Origin: Akkermansia muciniphila
GTDB taxonomy: Bacteria > Verrucomicrobiota > Verrucomicrobiia > Verrucomicrobiales > Akkermansiaceae
Direction: 5' to 3'
DNA: 64,000 nucleotides
Assembly (NCBI RefSeq): GCF_018709685.1
Contig: NZ_JABDHQ010000012.1
Coordinates: 28,839 to 92,838 of the forward strand
Shown: piece after piece, positions 48,159-56,700 of the stretch
Position numbering within the stretch: the stretch's first letter is position 1
Layout: every line of letters begins with the position of its first letter
Translations under genes and position numbers: made by a program
The notes under the pieces: model-generated
The model's input: the letters and a program-made list of their open reading frames with translations, nothing else
Database searches by the model: none
Told to the model about the DNA's origin: nothing

Positions 48159-48945
48159 ACGGCTGCGCTCCGTCCTGCTTCCCAGGGAGCGCATCGCCGT
48201 GGCCCTGTCCGGCGGGCTGGACAGCAGCGTACTGCTGGCCGCCGCCGCAAAGGTGCTGGGGCCGGACCGCTGCCTGGCCCTGACCGCACAAACGCCTTAC
48301 GTGATGGAGGAGGAAATGCGGGACGGCACGGAGCTGTGCCGCAGCCTGAAGGTCAGGCAGGAAAAGCTCACCTTCCCCCTCCCCGCCTCCATTGCGGACA
48401 ATCCTCCCCTGCGCTGCTACCTGTGCAAGCACGCCCTGTTTTCCGCCCTGAAGGCCAGAGCCGGGGAAGCGGGCTTCCCCCTGCTGGCGGACGGCTCCAA
48501 CATGGATGACCTGGGCGACTACCGCCCCGGGCGCAAGGCCCTGCAGGAGCTGGGCATCCTGAATCCTTTTCTGGAAGCCGCCATGGGCAAGGCGGACATC
48601 CGCCAGCTGGCACGGGAACTGGGCCTGCCGGAGTCCGTCAGCGGAAAGCCGGCCTACGCCTGCCTGCTGACCCGGCTGGAGCACAACCGTCCCGTCACTG
48701 AAGCCATGCTGAGACGCGTGGACAAGGCGGAAACGTTCCTCCGTTCCCTGGGGCTGAAAGGCTGCCGAGTCCGAGTCCACGGGGATGACCTGGCGCGCAT
48801 TGAACTTCCGGAGGCGGAACGCCGCCTGTTCCTGGACACGGAGCTTGCCGGGCCCGTAGCCCGCCGCCTGCGGGAACTGGGCTTCCGCCACATTGCCCTG
48901 GACCTGGAAGGGTATTCCAGAGGCAGCATGAATGAACCGTCATGA
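48130..48945 (+). CDS. larE: Pyridinium sulfurtransferase LarE
   Basis: A 271-residue PP-loop ATPase that converts the carboxylates of the cofactor precursor to thiocarboxylates. The PP-loop is SGGLDSS (residues 27-33). The cysteine at the sacrificial position is Cys178 in YACLLTR, matching the CLxxR context of L. plantarum LarE. Cys96 and Cys99 (RCYLCK) also occur, so a [4Fe-4S]-dependent, non-sacrificial mechanism, known for some LarE proteins with three cysteines, is possible. It overlaps larC upstream and larB downstream (ATGA-type, 4 bases). Confidence 0.9.
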   Translation: MTTPPQTPFERLRSVLLPRERIAVALSGGLDSSVLLAAAAKVLGPDRCLALTAQTPYVMEEEMRDGTELCRSLKVRQEKLTFPLPASIADNPPLRCYLCKHALFSALKARAGEAGFPLLADGSNMDDLGDYRPGRKALQELGILNPFLEAAMGKADIRQLARELGLPESVSGKPAYACLLTRLEHNRPVTEAMLRRVDKAETFLRSLGLKGCRVRVHGDDLARIELPEAERRLFLDTELAGPVARRLRELGFRHIALDLEGYSRGSMNEPS

Positions 48946-49697
48946 ACGAGATTACCGACATCCTGCATCAGCTTAAGGAAGGACGCCTTTCCATGGAGGA
49001 AGCGGCGGAAAGAATCCGGAGCGCCACAGCCCCCGCCGCCGCCCATACGGATATTGATTATGACCGGCTGGCGCGCACCGGATGCCCGGAAGTGATTTAC
49101 GGCGCCGGAAAGACTCCGGGCCAGATTGAAGAGATAGCCCGCAGCCTGCTTGCCGCCGGGCAGAACGTGCTGGCCACGCGCCTGAGCGGGGAAGCCCAGG
49201 ACCATCTGCGCCGCGCCTTTCCGGAGGCGGACATGCGCCCGGAAGCGCGCCTCATGCGCATCATCCTGCGGCCTGCACCGCAGACGGCAGGCTTCATCGG
49301 CATCGTCAGCGCGGGCACCTCTGACCAGTCCGTAGCGGAGGAAGCCGCGCTGACGGCGGAGTTCCTGGGCAGCCGCGTGCTCCGGTACCGGGACTGCGGC
49401 GTGGCGGGGCTGCACCGCCTGGTTTCCCACCTGGATTCCATCCGCCGGGCCACCGTGCTGGTCGCCGTGGCGGGCATGGAGGGGGCGCTCCCCAGCGTGC
49501 TTGCGGGCCTGGTGAAGTCCCCCGTAATCGCCGTGCCCACCAGCGTGGGGTACGGAGCCAATTTCCGCGGAGTCACCACCCTGCTCGCCATGATGAATTC
49601 CTGCGCCAACGGCGTGTCCGTGGTCAACATAGACAACGGCTTCGGCGCCGGGTTCAACGCCCACCTGGTGAACAGCCTCGCGTCCCCTTCCCGCTGA
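48942..49697 (+). CDS. larB: Nicotinate-derived precursor carboxylase/hydrolase LarB
   Basis: A 251-residue PurE-like protein that carboxylates nicotinic acid adenine dinucleotide and hydrolyses it, the first step of nickel-pincer cofactor synthesis. Strong signature segments are FIGIVSAGTSDQSVAEEAA and PTSVGYGANFRGVTTLLAMMNSC, with NIDNGFGAG near the end. It completes a compact larC-larE-larB operon with overlapping ends. The lactate racemase gene larA and the transporter larD are not in the window. Confidence 0.93.
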   Translation: MNEITDILHQLKEGRLSMEEAAERIRSATAPAAAHTDIDYDRLARTGCPEVIYGAGKTPGQIEEIARSLLAAGQNVLATRLSGEAQDHLRRAFPEADMRPEARLMRIILRPAPQTAGFIGIVSAGTSDQSVAEEAALTAEFLGSRVLRYRDCGVAGLHRLVSHLDSIRRATVLVAVAGMEGALPSVLAGLVKSPVIAVPTSVGYGANFRGVTTLLAMMNSCANGVSVVNIDNGFGAGFNAHLVNSLASPSR

Positions 49698-49772
49698 ATG
49701 CCGCACCTGGGTGCCCTTCCATGACGGAACCTCCGGTATCCGCCATGGACAGAATCCCCCAATAGGGGTTAA

Positions 49773-51263
49773 ATGGCCCGGAAGCATCCCTACCATCCCG
49801 TCATGACCAGATTTCCCCTTTTCCACGCCCTTTCCTGCTCCCTGCTGGCCCTGGCCTCCCAGGCGCTGGGGTGGCAGCCATCCGGAGAGGCCGTGCCCGC
49901 CGCTCCCCAGGAATTCCGCGCCGCGTGGATTTCCACCGTCCACAATATTGACTGGCCCTCCCGTTCCGGACTTTCCGGAGCGGCCCAGCGTGCAGAACTG
50001 CTGACGATCCTGAATACCTGCGCCCAGTTGAAGCTGAATGCCGTGTTCCTCCAGGTGCGGCCGAACGCGGACGCCCTGTACCAATCCTCCCTGGAGCCGT
50101 GGAGCCAGTGGCTCTCCGGTCCCGGCGTCAATCCGGGGTATGACCCTCTTGCTTTCGCCATCCAGGAGGCCCACCGCCGCGGCATTGAACTGCACGCCTG
50201 GTTCAACCCCTTCCGGGCGAAGGCCAATGTGAAGCACGCCGTGGGGCGCAACCACATTTCCCTCACGCGCCCGGACCTGATGAAGCGCAACGGCTCCGTG
50301 CTACTGATGAATCCCAGCGCCTCCGCCTCACGGGACCACGCGCTGAAGGTCATCCTGGACGTCGTGCGCCGCTACGATGTTGACGGCGTACACCTGGACG
50401 ACTATTTCTACCCTTACCCCTCTCCCGGCCATCCCTGGTCCCCCCGCAGTTTCAGTGACGGGAAGACGCCTTCCCAGCGGCGGGCTTATATTGACGACTT
50501 CGTGGAGGACATGTACAAGTCCGTCAAGTCCTCCAAGCCCTGGGTGCGCGTGGGCATCAGCCCGTTCGGCATCTGGCGCCCCGGCGTTCCCGGCGGCATT
50601 GAGGCCGGAGTGGACGCCTACGAACACCTTGCCTGTGACGCCCGCAAGTGGCTTTCCAAAGGCTGGGTGGATTACCTTGCCCCGCAGCTTTACTGGCGGT
50701 GCAACCCGTCCAAGCAGAGTTTTCCCGCCCTGATGCAGTGGTGGGCCGCCCAGAACACGAGCCGCCCGGTGTGGCCCGGCATCGCCACCGCGCGCATCAT
50801 GAGCAGCGAGGACCCGGGGCGCCCCGCCTCTGAGATCGCCGCTCAGGTCAACTATTCCCGCTCCCTGGCCAGAAGCGCCCCCGGGCAGTGCTTCTGGAGC
50901 ATCAAATCCATCATGCGGAATGCCGGAGGCATCCAGAAATACCTGAACAGGCTGTACCCCTCCATGGCCGTTCCGCCCGCCATGCCCTGGTGCGGGACCG
51001 GCGCTCCGGGGCAGCCGCGGAACTTTTACGTGGCGGACAACGGCTCCACCGTCACCCTTTCCTGGCAGCCGTCCGGCAGCCCTTCCCGGAAATGGGCCGT
51101 CCAGGCGCGCTACGGCAGCCAGTGGGCCACGCGCATCCTGCTGCCGGGCAGCCAGACCCGGGTGACATTGCCCAAATCCTTCCTGGGGGATGCGGGGTCC
51201 GTTGCCGTCAGGGGCATCAGCGCCTACGGAGCCCAGGGCCCCGCCGCGGCCGCCAGAAGGTAG
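49773..51263 (+). CDS. Exported GHL10 (DUF187-like) glycoside hydrolase
   Basis: A 496-residue secreted protein. ATGs at 49773 and 49803 both precede a signal peptide (MTRFPLFHALSCSLLALASQ...); I give the longer start. The body has the GHL10/DUF187 pattern: PQEFRAAWISTVHNIDWPS, LNAVFLQVRPNADALY, HAWFNPFRA, and YDVDGVHLDDYFYP, a TIM-barrel. A fibronectin-like beta domain (about 415-496) closes it. Family knowledge: YngK-type and GHL10 proteins cleave envelope or peptidoglycan-associated glycans, but few have been tested. Akkermansia-type bacteria feed on host mucin glycans, so a glycan role is plausible here, by inference. Confidence 0.82.
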   Translation: MARKHPYHPVMTRFPLFHALSCSLLALASQALGWQPSGEAVPAAPQEFRAAWISTVHNIDWPSRSGLSGAAQRAELLTILNTCAQLKLNAVFLQVRPNADALYQSSLEPWSQWLSGPGVNPGYDPLAFAIQEAHRRGIELHAWFNPFRAKANVKHAVGRNHISLTRPDLMKRNGSVLLMNPSASASRDHALKVILDVVRRYDVDGVHLDDYFYPYPSPGHPWSPRSFSDGKTPSQRRAYIDDFVEDMYKSVKSSKPWVRVGISPFGIWRPGVPGGIEAGVDAYEHLACDARKWLSKGWVDYLAPQLYWRCNPSKQSFPALMQWWAAQNTSRPVWPGIATARIMSSEDPGRPASEIAAQVNYSRSLARSAPGQCFWSIKSIMRNAGGIQKYLNRLYPSMAVPPAMPWCGTGAPGQPRNFYVADNGSTVTLSWQPSGSPSRKWAVQARYGSQWATRILLPGSQTRVTLPKSFLGDAGSVAVRGISAYGAQGPAAAARR

Positions 51264-51375
51264 AAAACTTCCCCTCTCCGGTGAAAAAGAGTAAAAAATG
51301 CCCGATGCTCCAGGTTTTTTGAACAACTCCAAATCCATCCATGTCCAAACTTCCATGAATTCCCGTGGCGCGGAC

Positions 51376-52119
51376 ATGAACAGAAGGCGTTTCATCGCCC
51401 TTTCCTCACTGGCGGCGCTGGGAACAATTAGCCAGGCCCGGGCAACAGGGCCATCCATACAACCACAGCACAAGATGACTAAAAAGCAAGATCCCTCCAC
51501 GGTCGGCTATGCCGACGGCAAGTACGTGTTACCGCCCCTTCCGTACGCCTACGACGCGCTTGAACCCATGCTGGATGAAAAGACCGTGCGCATCCACCAT
51601 GACAAGCACCATGCGGCCTATGTAGCCGGCGCCAACGCCGCGGCCGAAAAACTCCGTGAAATTGCGGACGGCAAGCTGGACGCTTCCGCCACCACCAACT
51701 GGGTGCGCAACCTGTCCTTCAACGTTTCCGGCCACGTCCTCCACACCATTTACTGGACCAACATGACGCCGGACCCCAAGAAGGAGCCGCAGGGCCCCCT
51801 GGTGGACGCCATCAAGGAAAAATTCGGTTCCCTGGAAGCCATGATGAAGGAATTCAAGGCCGCCTCCCAGGGAGTGGAAGGCTCCGGCTGGGGTATCCTG
51901 GGCGTGGACCCCATCAGCAAGACGCTGGTGATCTGCGGCGCGGAAAAGCACCAGAACCTGGAAATTCCCGGCCTTGTCCCCATCCTCGTCTGCGACGTCT
52001 GGGAGCACGCCTATTACCTGAAGCACCAGAACCTCCGGGCGGACTATATTGAAGACTTCTGCCGCCTCATCAACTGGGACGACGTGGAACGCCGCTACCA
52101 GGACGCCATGGCTTCCTGA
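51376..52119 (+). CDS. Tat-exported Fe/Mn superoxide dismutase
   Basis: A 247-residue SOD from the ATG at 51376 (in-frame ATGs at 51355 and 51298 give longer N-termini). The N-terminus MNRRRFIALSSLAALGTISQ is a twin-arginine signal, so the enzyme acts outside the cytoplasm. Metal ligands in the usual positions are His74, His123, Asp207 and His211. The residue next to the metal that is Gln143 in human MnSOD is Glu168 here (GVEGSGWGIL), so Fe or Mn specificity is uncertain. It detoxifies superoxide in the envelope. Followed by a strong terminator. Confidence 0.9.
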   Translation: MNRRRFIALSSLAALGTISQARATGPSIQPQHKMTKKQDPSTVGYADGKYVLPPLPYAYDALEPMLDEKTVRIHHDKHHAAYVAGANAAAEKLREIADGKLDASATTNWVRNLSFNVSGHVLHTIYWTNMTPDPKKEPQGPLVDAIKEKFGSLEAMMKEFKAASQGVEGSGWGILGVDPISKTLVICGAEKHQNLEIPGLVPILVCDVWEHAYYLKHQNLRADYIEDFCRLINWDDVERRYQDAMAS

Positions 52120-52153
52120 CCGGTTCCGGCAGACATTGATTTTTCTTTTTCCC

Positions 52154-52190
52154 AACGGCACGGGCCTTCTGCGGTCCGTGCCGTTTTTTA
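52154..52190 (+). terminator. Rho-independent terminator after the SOD gene
   Basis: AACGGCACGG (52154-52163) pairs with CCGTGCCGTT (52176-52185), followed by TTTT. Additional pairs extend into the loop. Confidence 0.88.
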
Positions 52191-52268
52191 GCGTACTTCC
52201 ACCCGGCTCTTGCATCCGGCGGAGCAATAGGGCATACTGCCGTGGACTAATTATCTATCACCACGCGC

Positions 52269-53360
52269 ATGAAAAAAGTTTTCGTCTCGGGCTGTTATGA
52301 CATCGTCCACGCCGGTCACATCCAGTTTTTTGAAGAAGCCCGCGCCCTGGGGGACTACCTGATCGTCTCCTTCGCCTCAGAACCCGTGCTGTGGCACCAC
52401 AAGCAGCGCAAGCCGTCCATTCCGGACGAGCACAAGAAGGTGCTGCTGGAGAGCCTGCGCATGGTGGACAAGGTCATTCTGGGCACGGGCATGAAGAAGG
52501 GCCTGGATTTTGAAGAGGAATTTCTTCAGGAAAAACCGGACGTCCTGGCCGTGACGGAGGACGACCTTTACAGCGGCATCAAGAAGGAGCTGTGCGCCCG
52601 CGTGGGCGCGAATTACGTGGTGCTTCCCAAGACGCCCCCCAAATTCGCCCCCGTTTCCACCACCATGCTGGTGAACCGGATCAAGGCCCCTTCCTCCGTC
52701 CCGCTCCGCGTGGACTTCGCCGGAGGCTGGCTGGACGTTCCCCGCTACGCCAGAAAAGGCTCCTATGTGGTCAACTGCGCCATCACCCCCATGGTCTCCC
52801 TCTGCGAATGGCCGTATGAAAAACGTTCCGGGCTGGGCGGCAGCGGCGCGTGGGCCATGCTGGAGGGGCGCGACCCGGTCGCTTCCGAGCTCGCCCTGGG
52901 CGTCGGCTGGCAGGACCCCGCCGTCATTGCGGAAACGGGGCTGTGCGTGTGGCGCTCCGGCAGTTCCCCCGTGCTGGACGTGAAGGGCACCGGCGACTTC
53001 CTGGAAGGGAGAATGGCCATTCTGTACACGGGCGAGGAACATGACACGCCCAGAATGGCGGACGAACAGCGGGACTACGTGCGCATCTCCCAATCCTCCC
53101 TCATTGCCCGCACCGGCGTGCTGGAACGCAACATCAACACCCTGGCCGCAGGCGTGGCCCTGTACTACAGCGTTCAGCTTGACGAAGGAATGCAGCCCCT
53201 GCCGGACATCCCGAACGCCCTTGCCAAAAAATACCTGGGCGGCGGCTACGGAGGCTACGCCCTGTACCTCTTCTCCTGCCGGGACGACCGCGACCAGGCC
53301 GTCAAGGACCACCCGGCCATGAAGCGCGTGGAGCCGTACTGCCGCCAACTATTCAAGTAA
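52269..53360 (+). CDS. Nucleotidyltransferase-GHMP kinase fusion (possible activated-sugar enzyme)
   Basis: A 363-residue fusion. Residues 1-140 are a cytidylyltransferase-type nucleotidyltransferase: HAGH (14-17) in SGCYDIVHAGHIQFFEEA and the C-terminal VSTTML (129-134). Residues about 144-363 resemble a shortened GHMP kinase: PLRVDFAGGWLDVPRYA like the start of HddA/fucokinase-type kinases, GLGGSGAWA (188-196) in place of the usual GLGSSSA phosphate loop, and a C-terminal LGGGYGGYALYLFS. Known bifunctional nucleotidyltransferase-kinases such as HldE use a PfkB kinase placed first, so this order and partner differ. A sugar-1-phosphate or heptose pathway is plausible, unproven. MurJ follows after 13 bases. 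Confidence 0.75.
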   Translation: MKKVFVSGCYDIVHAGHIQFFEEARALGDYLIVSFASEPVLWHHKQRKPSIPDEHKKVLLESLRMVDKVILGTGMKKGLDFEEEFLQEKPDVLAVTEDDLYSGIKKELCARVGANYVVLPKTPPKFAPVSTTMLVNRIKAPSSVPLRVDFAGGWLDVPRYARKGSYVVNCAITPMVSLCEWPYEKRSGLGGSGAWAMLEGRDPVASELALGVGWQDPAVIAETGLCVWRSGSSPVLDVKGTGDFLEGRMAILYTGEEHDTPRMADEQRDYVRISQSSLIARTGVLERNINTLAAGVALYYSVQLDEGMQPLPDIPNALAKKYLGGGYGGYALYLFSCRDDRDQAVKDHPAMKRVEPYCRQLFK

Positions 53361-53373
53361 GCCCTCTTCCTTC

Positions 53374-54939
53374 ATGTCCCTGATGCGGAACAGCCTGGTA
53401 GCCTCCGGCGCCATTTTCGCCTGCCGTCTGACAGGCATGGCCAGGGAAATCGTGTACACTTCCCTGTTCGGCGCCACGGGAGTGCTGGACGCCTTTTACA
53501 CGGCCTTCCGAATCCCCAACCTGTTGAGGGACCTGTTTGCGGAAGGAGCCCTGTCCCAGTCCTACACCAGCGTGGCCTCCAAAACACGGGAGGCGGAAGG
53601 GGACGCGGCCGCCTGGGAACTGACCAACAAGGTGGCCACCCAGCTTTCCACGCTGATGGTCGCCATCGTGACGCTGGGCATCCTGTTTGCCGGGCCCGTC
53701 ATGGAGGCCCTTTACAGCGGGGACCATTCCCTGACGGACCAGCTGTTCGCCACGGACTTGAGCCGCATCATGTGGCCCTTCATCGGCTTCGCCTCCCTGT
53801 CCGCCCTCGTCATGGGGGCGCTGAACATGGTTGGGGTGTTCGGACTGCCCATGCTGGCCTCCGCCGCCTTCAACGTCACCTCCATCCTGTTCGGCCTGCT
53901 GATCGGGTACTTCATTGACCCCTCCTTCGGCCCAAAGGCCCTGTACGGTTTTGCCTGCGGCGTCACGATCGGTGGGGCGGCCCAGATTGCCGTGCAGCTT
54001 CCCAAACTGCGCAAAACCGGCTTCCGGTGGAAGCCCAACTTCCATTGGGACGATCCCCGCGTGCGTAAAATCTGGGGGCTCATGCTCCCCTCCGTGCTGG
54101 CTTCCGGCGTTACGCAATTCACCATCTTCATCAATACGGGCTTTGCCCTGGACCTCCAGAAAGGCTCCGTTACCGCCCTGACCACGGCGTTCCGCCTCTG
54201 GCAGCTTCCCGTGGGCCTCTTCGGCGTGGCTACGGGCATGGTGGTTCTCCCCGCCGTTTCCCGCATGATGGTGGGGGACGGCAGAAAGGAAGTGGCCGTC
54301 CACATCGCCAAGGGGCTGCGGCTGGTGGCGTTTTTTGCGGTGCCCGCCTTCCTGATCCTCTTCATCCTGGGAACGGAATTCGTCTCCTCCGTGTACCAGT
54401 GGGGCCGCTTCAACCAGGAGGCCGTGCGCTACACCGGGGAGGTACTGGGCGCCTACTCCCTGGGACTGCTGGGCTATGCCGGAACCAAGGTGGTGCAACC
54501 CGTCTTCCTGGCTCTGGAAAAACGCTGGGTTCCCCTGATTGCCGCCGCCGTGGCGCTGGCCATCAGCATCGGCCTCAACTACTGGTTTGTCTACGGCCTG
54601 CATAAAAACGCGGCGTGGCTGGCGCTGACCACCTCCGTGGTCACCACCTTCAACTTCCTCTTTTACTTCCTTTACCTGCGCCGCCAGCTGGGCGGGGTGG
54701 ACGGCCGGACGCTGGTTTCCGGCCTGGGCCGCATCCTGGCGGCGGGAATCCTGCTGGGAGCCGTGTGCTGGGCGGGTAAAACGTGGTTCCTCCAGGGCTT
54801 CCTGGACTGGTCCTTCCCGGCCAGGCTCCTGGGCATCTCCCTGGTCTGCGGCTGCGCCGGAATTGTTTACCTGGCGGCGGCCTTCCTGCTGAAAACGCCG
54901 GAACTGGACGCCGTGCGCGCCAAATTCATGAAACGCTGA
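53374..54939 (+). CDS. murJ: Lipid II flippase MurJ
   Basis: A 521-residue MOP-family flippase with about 13-14 membrane helices. SGAIFACRLTGMAREIVYTSLFG (central part typical of MurJ, with the R-x-L-G-x-x-R core seen here as R-L-T-G-M-A-R-E) and AFRIPNLLRDLFAEGALSQ are strong signatures. It moves lipid II across the inner membrane for peptidoglycan synthesis. It sits 13 bases downstream of the nucleotidyltransferase-GHMP fusion, so the two are probably co-transcribed, hinting that the fusion may serve an envelope polymer. Confidence 0.95.
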   Translation: MSLMRNSLVASGAIFACRLTGMAREIVYTSLFGATGVLDAFYTAFRIPNLLRDLFAEGALSQSYTSVASKTREAEGDAAAWELTNKVATQLSTLMVAIVTLGILFAGPVMEALYSGDHSLTDQLFATDLSRIMWPFIGFASLSALVMGALNMVGVFGLPMLASAAFNVTSILFGLLIGYFIDPSFGPKALYGFACGVTIGGAAQIAVQLPKLRKTGFRWKPNFHWDDPRVRKIWGLMLPSVLASGVTQFTIFINTGFALDLQKGSVTALTTAFRLWQLPVGLFGVATGMVVLPAVSRMMVGDGRKEVAVHIAKGLRLVAFFAVPAFLILFILGTEFVSSVYQWGRFNQEAVRYTGEVLGAYSLGLLGYAGTKVVQPVFLALEKRWVPLIAAAVALAISIGLNYWFVYGLHKNAAWLALTTSVVTTFNFLFYFLYLRRQLGGVDGRTLVSGLGRILAAGILLGAVCWAGKTWFLQGFLDWSFPARLLGISLVCGCAGIVYLAAAFLLKTPELDAVRAKFMKR

Positions 54940-55110
54940 CGGGAAACTTCCCTTCCGTGAAAGGAGGCGCCCTCCCAGCAAGAAAAAGAATGGCCTCATC
55001 AAGCATTCTCCTTGCCAGGGGTGCGCTCACTTAGTAAAGTTTTTCCGCCTGTGCGGGGAATAGCCTGTTTTCCGCCAGGGCATTCAAAATTCTACGATCG
55101 CACCACAACA

Positions 55111-56277
55111 ATGGACATGATTTCCCCCAGCATTGCTGCATTGACCCCTTCCCTGACCCTCAAGGTGACCAACCGGGCCAAGGCTATGAAGGCCGCCGGT
55201 GAAGAAGTTTACGGTTTGGCAGGCGGTGAACCGGAAATGGACACCCCTGAAAACATCAAGCAGGCAGCCATTACGGCCCTGAATAACGGAGCCACCAAGT
55301 ACACTCCTTCCGCCGGCCTGCCCGCACTCCGCCAGGCCATTGCCGACAAGCTCAAGAGGGAAAACAACCTGGAATACGATCCCAGCCAGATCACCGTGGG
55401 CGCCGGAGCCAAGCACGCCTGCTTCAACGCCATTATGGCGACCGTCTCCGAAGGGGACGAAGTCATCATCCCCTCCCCGTACTGGGTCAGCTATCCGGAA
55501 ATGGTCCGCATGTGCGGCGGCATCCCCGTCATTGTGGAAACCACGCCGGAAAACGGCTGGAAGCTCACTGCGGAACAGTTTGAGGAAGCCATGACCCCCC
55601 GCACCAAGATGGTGATCCTCACCACGCCGAACAACCCGACCGGAGCCGTTTATTCAGAAGAAGAACTGCGCGCCCTGGGTGAAGTGGCCCTGAGCGAAGA
55701 CATCCTCATCCTGGCTGACGAAATTTACGAACACCTCGTGTACGGGGACACCAGGCACGTCAGCATCGCCTCCCTGAGCCCGGAACTGTACGACCTGACC
55801 ATCACCATCAACGGTTTCTCCAAGGGCTATGCCATGACCGGCTGGCGCATGGGCTACTCCGCCGCTCCGGCCCCCATTGCCAAGGCCATCCAGATGATTC
55901 AGGACCATACCACCTCCAACGTCTGCACCTTCGCGCAGTACGGAGGCATTGAAGCCCTCACGGGAGACCAGAGCTTCATCAGCGACATGCGTGACGAATA
56001 CGACATGCGGCGCCAGTACGTCCTCTCCCGCCTCAACGCCATTCCCAACGTCAGCGTCGTGGAACCGCAGGGAGCCTTCTACTTCTTTGTGGACACCAGC
56101 AAGCTGGGCCTCACCTCCCTGAACCTGTGTGACAAGCTTCTGGAACGCTACAAGGTGGCGGCCGTCCCCGGCATCGCCTTCGGCAATGACAAGGCCATCC
56201 GCATCAGCTACTGCACCACGCTGGACATTCTGAAGGAAGCGCTGGACCGCTTTGAAGAATTCTGCAAGGCACACTAA
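55111..56277 (+). CDS. Class I PLP aminotransferase (aspartate aminotransferase type)
   Basis: A 388-residue fold-type I aminotransferase from the ATG at 55111; the open frame upstream starts at a TTG at 55012. PLP-binding segments include AGGEPEMDTPENIK, TTPNNPTGAVYSEEEL, ILADEIYEHLVYGD, and the PLP lysine in NGFSKGYAMTGWRMGY. It most resembles subgroup Ib aspartate aminotransferases that use aspartate, and sometimes prephenate; the exact amino donor cannot be read from the sequence. A terminator follows closely. Confidence 0.92.
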   Translation: MDMISPSIAALTPSLTLKVTNRAKAMKAAGEEVYGLAGGEPEMDTPENIKQAAITALNNGATKYTPSAGLPALRQAIADKLKRENNLEYDPSQITVGAGAKHACFNAIMATVSEGDEVIIPSPYWVSYPEMVRMCGGIPVIVETTPENGWKLTAEQFEEAMTPRTKMVILTTPNNPTGAVYSEEELRALGEVALSEDILILADEIYEHLVYGDTRHVSIASLSPELYDLTITINGFSKGYAMTGWRMGYSAAPAPIAKAIQMIQDHTTSNVCTFAQYGGIEALTGDQSFISDMRDEYDMRRQYVLSRLNAIPNVSVVEPQGAFYFFVDTSKLGLTSLNLCDKLLERYKVAAVPGIAFGNDKAIRISYCTTLDILKEALDRFEEFCKAH

Positions 56278-56305
56278 GCGTCAAATACTAATCTTTCCAA
56301 CCTTC

Positions 56306-56339
56306 AGGACCGCTTCATGAATGAAGCGGTCCTTTTTTA
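56306..56339 (+). terminator. Rho-independent terminator after the aminotransferase gene
   Basis: AGGACCGCTTCAT (56306-56318) and ATGAAGCGGTCCT (56321-56333) form a perfect 13-bp stem around a 2-base loop, followed by a T-run. Confidence 0.92.
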
Positions 56340-56631
56340 TTCCTCATGAGAAGGCTTTCCGCCCATCCATGAGAAATCGGAACTCTCACTCCAACAGGCG
56401 GCATCCCGGCTCGGCGCCAGCAAGGGGGGGCCCTCGTCGGCAACGGGATGGCATGGCCACATTCCGCGTCCTCCAGCTACGTCTCCCACGTTTACCGTAA
56501 AAACCCGGAGACATGTGCCGTTCGCGACCGGCCCGCAGAAAAAGCCGTCTATTTTTATGGCCCCCCTGTTTTCCGGAATGGATTCCCCTACCAGGGTAAA
56601 TGAATAAGCAGGAAAGCCTTTCCGGGAGGAC
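56340..56631. other. Gene-free stretch between two convergent terminators
   Basis: About 290 bases between the aminotransferase and the autotransporter terminators. Minus-strand frames are open (56337-56843), but no product is recognisable and no start is supported. I see nothing else. Confidence 0.55.
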
Positions 56632-56673
56632 CAGCAGAAACGGAACACCCGGCAAGCGGAAACTTGCCGGGTG
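56632..56673 (-). terminator. Terminator of the autotransporter gene (minus strand)
   Basis: On the minus strand CACCCGGCAAG pairs with CTTGCCGGGTG (56646-56656 with 56663-56673) and is followed by TTCCGTTTCT. It starts about 30 bases after the autotransporter stop codon. Confidence 0.65.
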
Positions 56674-56700
56674 GAAGAAGAGACATGAAGTCTTTTGTGC

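Noticed and set aside
49758..49772. Short inverted repeat (CCCCC/AGGGG) just before the hydrolase start
   Set aside because: Only about 4-5 pairs with a 3-base loop, common by chance in GC-rich DNA; no supporting context.
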